A stretch of DNA of 32,583 nt, from NCBI GenBank assembly GCA_009912575.1, contig WNDP01000041.1, positions 1 to 32,583 on the forward strand. Direction: 5' to 3'. The notes beneath the pieces were generated by a model. That model had not been told where the DNA came from. It worked only from the letters and a program-made list of their open reading frames with translations, and made no database searches. Position numbers and translations under genes: made by a program. Numbering within the stretch: the first letter of the stretch is position 1; each line of letters begins with the position of its first letter. Below are positions 27,212 to 32,583 of this stretch, piece by piece. Source of the stretch: Acinetobacter bereziniae. Lineage in GTDB: Bacteria > Pseudomonadota > Gammaproteobacteria > Pseudomonadales > Moraxellaceae.

Positions 27212-29482
27212 ATGGATGATCAATCTTTAAAACAGCAAGCCCTTTACTATCACGAATTCCCAACACCAGGAAAAATCAGCGTTACACCAAGCAAGCAATT
27301 GGTCAATCAACATGATTTAGCCCTTGCTTATTCACCTGGCGTCGCAGCACCTTGTTTAGAAATTGAAAAAGACCCTTCTAAAGCTGCGCTTTATACTGCG
27401 CGCGGTAACTTGGTCGCAGTGGTCAGTAATGGTACAGCCGTTTTAGGACTGGGTAACATTGGTCCATTGGCGTCAAAGCCAGTGATGGAAGGTAAAGGCG
27501 TATTATTTAAAAAATTCGCAGGCGTTGATGTTTTCGACATTGAAATTGCTGAAAATGATCCTGATAAAATTGTTGATATCGTAGCAGCATTAGAACCTAC
27601 TTTTGGTGGGATCAACCTCGAAGATATTAAAGCACCAGAGTGCTTCTATATTGAACAAAAGCTTCGTGAACGCATGAAAATTCCTGTGTTTCATGATGAC
27701 CAACATGGTACTTCTATCATCGTCGGTTCTGCGCTACTCAATGCCTTACAATTGAATGGTAAGAAAATTGATGAAATCAAAATTGTGGCTTCTGGCGCAG
27801 GCGCAGCTGCCCTTTCATGTTTAGATTTACTTTGTGCCATTGGTGCGAAGAAAGAAAACATCATTGTGGCAGACTCACGTGGTTTATTAACCACAAAACG
27901 TGAAGGCTTAGATGAATCTAAGAAGCGTTATGTACAAGATATTGAAGGCTCTCAAATTGCAGACGTAATTGCTGATGCTGATATGTTCTTAGGCCTTTCA
28001 GCAGCAGGTATCTTAACCAAAGAAATGGTTAAAGTGATGGCGGCTGATCCAATTATCTTTGCCTTAGCAAACCCAGATTCTGAAATTTTACCTGAACATG
28101 CGCATGAAGTACGTCCTGATGTGATTATGGCGACTGGTCGTTCAGATTATCCAAACCAAGTAAACAATGCACTGTGCTTCCCTTATATCTTCCGTGGTGC
28201 GCTTGATGTTGGCGCTACAACGATTAATGAAGAAATGAAAATTGCTTGTGTACATGCGATTGCACGTATGGCACATGTTGAAGCAGACGCTGCATCTTAC
28301 GGTGAAAAGTCAGCATCATTTGGTCGTGATTACTTAATTCCACGCCCACTTGATCAACGTTTGATTTTGGAAATTGCGCCTGCTGTAGCGCAAGCTGCGA
28401 TGGATTCAGGTGTCGCTAGTCGTCCAATTGCTGACTTCTCTGCTTATCGTCAACGTTTATCTGAGTTTGTCTATAACTCAGCATTGATGATGAAACCTAT
28501 TTTTGCACAGGCAAAAACTGCACCTAAACGTATTGTTTATGCAGAAGGTGAAGATCTTCGTGTATTGCGTGCTGTTCAAATTGCAGTTGATGAAGGTTTA
28601 GCTCAACCTATTCTTGTTGGTCGTACTTCAGTAATTGAAGCCAATATTAAGAAGTTAGGCTTACGTCTCGAACATGGTGTAAACATTACGATTGTCGATC
28701 AAGAGAAAAATCCTGATTACGATAAATTTGCAGATGATTACTACAACTTGATGCAACGTAAAGGCATGACGCCTGAGTATGCGCAGCGTGAGTCTCGTCG
28801 TCGTTCTACACTCATCGCAGCAATGTTGGTTCGTCATGGTTTAGCAGACGGCATGTTGTGTGGTACATATGCAAGTTATGATATTCACCTAGACTTTGTT
28901 AAAAATGTGATTGGTCTGAAAGAAGGTCGTAGCACATTCTTTACATTGAATGCGTTGATGCTTGAAGATCGCAATATCTTTATTGCTGATACTTATGTAA
29001 ATACCAACCCTACTGCTGAACAATTGGCTGAAATGACGATTTTAGCTGCTGAAGAAGTTCGCCGCTTTGGTGTGACACCACGTGTTGCATTATTGTCACA
29101 TTCAAGCTTTGGTTCTGATCAAAACGATCCAAGCGCACAAAAAATGCGTAAAGTGTTTGAAATCTTGACTGTAATTGCACCAGAGTTGGAAGTGGAAGGC
29201 GAAATGCATGCAGATGCAGCATTAGACGAAAATATTCGTCATTTTGCATTCCCAAATTCACGCTTCAAAGGCTCTGCAAACTTGTTGATCATGCCAAATC
29301 TTGATGCGGCAAACATTTCATTCAACTTGTTAAAATCAACGTCAGGCAATAATGTGACGATCGGTCCTATTTTGCTTGGTGCTGCTAAACCAGTTCATAT
29401 TTTAACGCCAACTGCAACAACACGTCGTTTGGTGAATATGACTGCTTTAACTGTTGCTGAAATTCAACAAGCTCAAGGTTAA
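27212..29482 (+). CDS. maeB: NADP-dependent malic enzyme
   Basis: Converts malate to pyruvate, CO2 and NADPH. From the ATG at 27212 it has 756 residues, the usual size for the large bacterial form; the frame opens earlier from a TTG at 27134, but [17 protein letters not shown] is the typical start. Residues 1 to about 425 are the malic-enzyme part: [57 protein letters not shown], nucleotide loop [13 protein letters not shown]. The rest, from about 430, is the phosphotransacetylase-like domain ([47 protein letters not shown]), regulatory in known homologues. Closed by a strong terminator. Confidence 0.96.
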   Translation: MDDQSLKQQALYYHEFPTPGKISVTPSKQLVNQHDLALAYSPGVAAPCLEIEKDPSKAALYTARGNLVAVVSNGTAVLGLGNIGPLASKPVMEGKGVLFKKFAGVDVFDIEIAENDPDKIVDIVAALEPTFGGINLEDIKAPECFYIEQKLRERMKIPVFHDDQHGTSIIVGSALLNALQLNGKKIDEIKIVASGAGAAALSCLDLLCAIGAKKENIIVADSRGLLTTKREGLDESKKRYVQDIEGSQIADVIADADMFLGLSAAGILTKEMVKVMAADPIIFALANPDSEILPEHAHEVRPDVIMATGRSDYPNQVNNALCFPYIFRGALDVGATTINEEMKIACVHAIARMAHVEADAASYGEKSASFGRDYLIPRPLDQRLILEIAPAVAQAAMDSGVASRPIADFSAYRQRLSEFVYNSALMMKPIFAQAKTAPKRIVYAEGEDLRVLRAVQIAVDEGLAQPILVGRTSVIEANIKKLGLRLEHGVNITIVDQEKNPDYDKFADDYYNLMQRKGMTPEYAQRESRRRSTLIAAMLVRHGLADGMLCGTYASYDIHLDFVKNVIGLKEGRSTFFTLNALMLEDRNIFIADTYVNTNPTAEQLAEMTILAAEEVRRFGVTPRVALLSHSSFGSDQNDPSAQKMRKVFEILTVIAPELEVEGEMHADAALDENIRHFAFPNSRFKGSANLLIMPNLDAANISFNLLKSTSGNNVTIGPILLGAAKPVHILTPTATTRRLVNMTALTVAEIQQAQG

Positions 29483-29542
29483 TTTGACTTTGTTATAAAT
29501 CCCACAGAACTTTAGTCAAGCAACTCAAGTTCTGTACTTGAG

Positions 29543-29589
29543 AAAACCTCTATTCTGTTGCATGATGGCATCAAGAATAGAGGTTTTTT
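29543..29589 (+). terminator. maeB terminator overlapping the cca ribosome-binding site
   Basis: A 14-base-pair perfect stem AAAACCTCTATTCT / AGAATAGAGGTTTT (29543-29556 / 29574-29587) with a 17-base loop and six T residues. The GAGG of the 3' arm (29580-29583) is the best ribosome-binding site for the cca ATG at 29591. A smaller hairpin, CTCAAG / CTTGAG (29525-29530 / 29537-29542 approx.), lies just before it. Confidence 0.88.
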
Positions 29590-29590
29590 C

Positions 29591-30832
29591 ATGCAAGTTT
29601 ATTTAGTAGGCGGTGCCGTTAGAGATCATTTACTCGGCCACCCCTATCACGAAAAAGATTATGTTGTGGTTGGTGCAACACCAGAACAACTCCTTGCCCA
29701 AGGTTATCAACCTGTGGGAAAAGATTTCCCTGTGTTTTTACACCCAGAAACAAAAGAAGAATATGCGCTCGCACGTACTGAACGTAAGTCAGGACATGGG
29801 TATCATGGCTTTGAGTTTTTTACTGATCCAGATGTCACTTTAGAAGAAGATTTGATTCGTCGTGATCTCACCATCAATGCCATGGCAATGGACGATGCTG
29901 GTCAAGTTTATGACCCTTATCACGGGCGAGATGACCTTGAACATAAAGTTTTACGTCATGTCTCAGACGCTTTTGCAGAAGACCCTTTACGTGTGCTACG
30001 TGTTGCACGTTTTGCTGCTCGTTATGCCCAATATGGTTTCCGTATTGCTGATGAAACCATCAACTTAATGCGCCTTTTGGCTGAGTCTGGTGAGTTGCAA
30101 GCTTTAACACCAGAACGAGTTTGGAAAGAAACTTCTCGTGCCTTATTGGAAGATCATGCTGATGTTTATTTTGAAGTATTACGTCAATGTGGTGCTTTAA
30201 AAGTTTTATTCCCTGAAATTGACGCACTGTTTGGTGTACCACAACGACCTGAATACCATCCTGAAATTGACTGTGGTATTCATACCTTGATGTCTCTACA
30301 ACAAGCTTGCAAAGCCAATTATACTTTGGATGTTCGTTTTGCTGTACTGGTACATGATCTAGGTAAAGCACTTACCCCTAAAGACGAACTACCACGGCAT
30401 GTCATGCATGAAGAACGTGGTATTCAACCTGTTACGGCAGTATGTGATCGTTTGCGTGTACCAACCCAAACCAAGCAACTTGCCCTTGCTGTATGTAAGG
30501 AGCATCTGAAATGCCACCAAGCTTTTACCTTAAAAGCAGGTACATTATGGCGTTTATTGCAACGTTTAGATGTATTGCGTCGCCCTGAGCGCGTGGAAGC
30601 TTTTGTGCAGGCCTGTGAATGTGATGCAAAAGGTCGTTTGGGTTTAGAAGATCGTGAATATCTTCAAGCTAATTATCTTTTGGATGCGATGAAAACTGTA
30701 CGTAGCATCAAAGCCTCTGACCTCCCTCCAGATGTCCAAGGTGCAGATATTGGTGAGATGTTGATTCAAAAACGTATTGAGGCAATTGCACTCTTAAAAC
30801 ATGAATTAGGTCATCATCACCATACGGTTTAA
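29591..30832 (+). CDS. cca: CCA tRNA nucleotidyltransferase
   Basis: Adds or repairs the 3' CCA end of tRNAs using CTP and ATP. From the ATG at 29591 it has 413 residues, matching E. coli Cca. Head motif YLVGGAVRDHLLG, then EKDYVVVGATPEQLL, where the usual first catalytic Asp is Glu21 and the second is Asp23. Further: DFPVFLHPETKEEYALARTERKSG, RRDLTINAMA, EDPLRVLRVARFAARY, LTPERVWKE. The C-terminal half has the HD phosphohydrolase set (GIHTLMSL, VRFAVLVHDLGKALTP), as in the E. coli-type Cca. An upstream in-frame TTG (29558) lies inside the terminator loop and is not favoured. Confidence 0.96.
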   Translation: MQVYLVGGAVRDHLLGHPYHEKDYVVVGATPEQLLAQGYQPVGKDFPVFLHPETKEEYALARTERKSGHGYHGFEFFTDPDVTLEEDLIRRDLTINAMAMDDAGQVYDPYHGRDDLEHKVLRHVSDAFAEDPLRVLRVARFAARYAQYGFRIADETINLMRLLAESGELQALTPERVWKETSRALLEDHADVYFEVLRQCGALKVLFPEIDALFGVPQRPEYHPEIDCGIHTLMSLQQACKANYTLDVRFAVLVHDLGKALTPKDELPRHVMHEERGIQPVTAVCDRLRVPTQTKQLALAVCKEHLKCHQAFTLKAGTLWRLLQRLDVLRRPERVEAFVQACECDAKGRLGLEDREYLQANYLLDAMKTVRSIKASDLPPDVQGADIGEMLIQKRIEAIALLKHELGHHHHTV

Positions 30833-30834
30833 CA

Positions 30835-30869
30835 AAAACCTCTCAGTTCAATTCTGAGAGGTTTTTTTT
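30835..30869 (+). terminator. cca terminator
   Basis: Twelve-base-pair stem AAAACCTCTCAG / CTGAGAGGTTTT with loop TTCAATT and eight T residues, two bases after the cca stop. Confidence 0.95.
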
Positions 30870-30985
30870 GTTATGGACGACTCTAAAAATCTAAAACAAT
30901 TAATATAGTCATCTGTAAAACGTGTTTGATTATCCAAAATATTTACTTATTATTCGAGGATACAAACAATGAGTAAAATGATGTT

Positions 30986-31960
30986 TTAAGACACATCCGC
31001 TGGAAATGTAATCACCTTTTCCAGTTTCATTTGGTTCATCACCACCATCAATAGACGATCAATTCCTAACGCTATTCCTGCACATTCCGACATATTCGGC
31101 AAAGCGGCCAATAAATATTCATCGACGGGCATCACATGTAAACCGAGCTTTTCACGCTCTACATTATCTGCTTGAAAACGACTACGCAAAATCTCAGCAT
31201 CAATCAATTCATCATAGGCGTTGGCAAGTTCAAGTCCTTCAATATAAAGCTCGAAACGTGCAGCAACTAACTCACCATCTTCGTCGAGTTTAGTTTTTGC
31301 TAGTGATGCTAATTCAGCTGGAAAGTCGGTTAAAAATACAGGAGTATCAAAGCCTAAACTCGGTTCAACCATATGCGAAAATAACAAATCAATATAAGCC
31401 AAACGATCATCGCCCAAATCCAGATTTAATCCAACTCGCTTAGCTACATCTTTGAGCTCAGACAATGTTGCTTTAAGTGGATTTAAATCTAGACGATCAA
31501 TAAATGCATGTTTATAACTTAGCACTGTTGGGCGAATATCACCAAAACGTTCAGCCAAAACAACATTTAACAGATCTGTTACTTCAAACATTAATTCTTT
31601 TAAGTTGAATTTAGGACGATACCATTCCAACATAGTAAATTCACTGTTGTGTTTTCGACCATGCTCATCATCTCGGAATACTTTGCAAATTTGATAAATT
31701 GCCCCACTACCACTTGCTAATAAACGCTTCATCGCAAATTCAGGAGAGGTCTGCAAATAATGCGTTAGCTTTTTACCTTGTAGATGGCGTTGTGCTTGTA
31801 TAGAAGCCAAATGAACATCTGTTACACCTGCTTGTGACAAGATCGGCGTTTCGACTTCTAAGACAGCCCTTTGCTCAAAAAACTGACGAATTTGCTGATA
31901 CAGTTTGGCGCGTGCTTTAAGGGCTTGAAGATCACAGGTGGGTTTAAAGTCAATAATCAT
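30986..31960 (-). CDS. epmA: EF-P beta-lysylation protein EpmA (PoxA/GenX)
   Basis: Lysyl-tRNA-synthetase paralogue that attaches beta-lysine to a conserved lysine of elongation factor P. The 324 residues from the ATG at 31960 match the family (325 in E. coli); as in the family the tRNA-binding N-terminal domain is missing. Class II synthetase blocks: VLEVETPILSQAGVTDVH, LQTSPEFAMKRLLASGSG, IYQICKVFRDDEHGRKHN, FTMLEWYRP and, last, GIALGIDRLLMV. The ATG overlaps the pdxB stop (ATGA at 31957-31960), with GGAGGG inside the end of pdxB, so translation is probably coupled. No terminator is evident in the 120 bases to cca. Confidence 0.95.
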   Translation of the reverse strand: MIIDFKPTCDLQALKARAKLYQQIRQFFEQRAVLEVETPILSQAGVTDVHLASIQAQRHLQGKKLTHYLQTSPEFAMKRLLASGSGAIYQICKVFRDDEHGRKHNSEFTMLEWYRPKFNLKELMFEVTDLLNVVLAERFGDIRPTVLSYKHAFIDRLDLNPLKATLSELKDVAKRVGLNLDLGDDRLAYIDLLFSHMVEPSLGFDTPVFLTDFPAELASLAKTKLDEDGELVAARFELYIEGLELANAYDELIDAEILRSRFQADNVEREKLGLHVMPVDEYLLAALPNMSECAGIALGIDRLLMVVMNQMKLEKVITFPADVS

Positions 31961-32583
31961 GCTTTTGGCCCTCCATGAGCTGCCCATTCACGGCGTAGTG
32001 GATAGTTTTTGCGCAGAGAATCAAAAGCTTTTTGATCCACTTTACCGTCTTTTAAACAATCCCTTAAATTCTCATCATCTCGTTGAATATCATAAATTTC
32101 TTTCAAATAGTTTTTCAGTGTTTGTTTAATACTATTGCCATAAAAGTATTGTTCACAAGCAGGCAATTGTGACTCAAATTTCTTGTGTGCTGAATAATCA
32201 AATCGCTTACAAAATGCCTCGTAAATCATCTGTGTTCCACGTGCTTTGCCTTCTAAACTATAACCAGCAATATGTGGTGTCACGAGGGTAATTAAATCGA
32301 GTAAACGTTGTGAGATTTCAGGCTCATGTTCAAATACATCAAGCACCACTTGACGTCGTGTTGTTAAAATATCTGCAATCAATGCCGCTTCTTCAATTAC
32401 TGCACCACGTGCAGAATTAATGAGGATAGTTTCTGGATGCATCATCGCCAATGTTCCAGCATTGATTAAATGGTGTGTGGCATATTGTCCTGTGAGTGTT
32501 AGTGGCACATGCGTAGTCACAGCATTGGATTTTTTAAGTAAATCTACAAGTTCAACTTGCGTAATGTTGTCATGTTGCACATA
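31957..32583 (-). CDS. pdxB: Erythronate-4-phosphate dehydrogenase (3' part; start beyond window)
   Basis: NAD enzyme that oxidises 4-phosphoerythronate in pyridoxal-phosphate synthesis. The frame is open through the right edge, so the N-terminus lies outside; about 208 residues are seen of some 350-380. Visible: VTTHVPLTLTG, INSARGAVIEEAAL with the catalytic Arg, LDVFEHEPEIS with the Glu, and VTPHIAGYSLEGKARG with the His, then the PdxB-specific C-terminal dimerisation part. EpmA follows with a four-base overlap; the two probably form an operon. Confidence 0.93.
   Translation of the reverse strand, partial: YVQHDNITQVELVDLLKKSNAVTTHVPLTLTGQYATHHLINAGTLAMMHPETILINSARGAVIEEAALIADILTTRRQVVLDVFEHEPEISQRLLDLITLVTPHIAGYSLEGKARGTQMIYEAFCKRFDYSAHKKFESQLPACEQYFYGNSIKQTLKNYLKEIYDIQRDDENLRDCLKDGKVDQKAFDSLRKNYPLRREWAAHGGPKA

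Overview
The window looks like the chromosome of an AT-rich gammaproteobacterium, most likely Acinetobacter or a close Moraxellaceae relative. This is inferred from how the proteins read: two unrelated isocitrate dehydrogenases close together, a MaeB starting MDDQSLKQQ, an RluE with a basic tail, and a FadE-type acyl-CoA dehydrogenase. There is no phage, plasmid, insertion sequence, CRISPR array, tRNA or rRNA. It is mostly core metabolism with a few accessory membrane genes.

Layout. 0-5 kb: a broken EamA-type transporter stub divergent from a LysR regulator, then argG behind an extended -10 promoter, then small envelope or unknown genes on the minus strand. 5-11 kb: icd, a lipoprotein, rluE and monomeric idh, with a hairpin terminator behind each. 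11.7-14.6 kb: a fadE-like gene with three single-base frame breaks, and a PcaC-like gene. 15.2-17.7 kb: a Fur-box operon DUF3649 - PepSY (one frame break) - DUF3325, probably for iron uptake or reduction. 17.7-20.7 kb: a Sel1-repeat gene, then a convergent operon DUF3592-like - unknown - DUF4424, whose first two genes carry frame breaks. 20.8-24.1 kb: an S-adenosylhomocysteine (SAH) riboswitch, ahcY, a structured spacer, metF and rsmE (one frame break). 24.2-32.6 kb: a membrane PAS/GGDEF/EAL protein (one frame break), maeB, cca, and the minus-strand pair pdxB (cut by the window edge) - epmA.

How the genes work together. ahcY and metF form a methyl-cycle unit under one SAH aptamer. Icd, Idh and MaeB belong to a family set that makes NADPH while decarboxylating C4/C6 acids, and a shared upstream word (ATAACAACATT or a one-mismatch form) lies 90-185 bp before all three. 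The three iron-operon genes are translationally packed and sit behind a Fur-like palindrome.

Best leads: (1) a nearly perfect three-way-junction RNA fold between ahcY and metF; (2) the shared upstream motif of icd, idh and maeB; (3) the 14-bp maeB terminator whose 3' arm contains the cca ribosome-binding site; (4) nine single-base frame breaks in six genes, all between 12.5 and 26.2 kb, which mean either unpolished sequence or real decay of accessory genes. Database searches and folding calculations could not be run.
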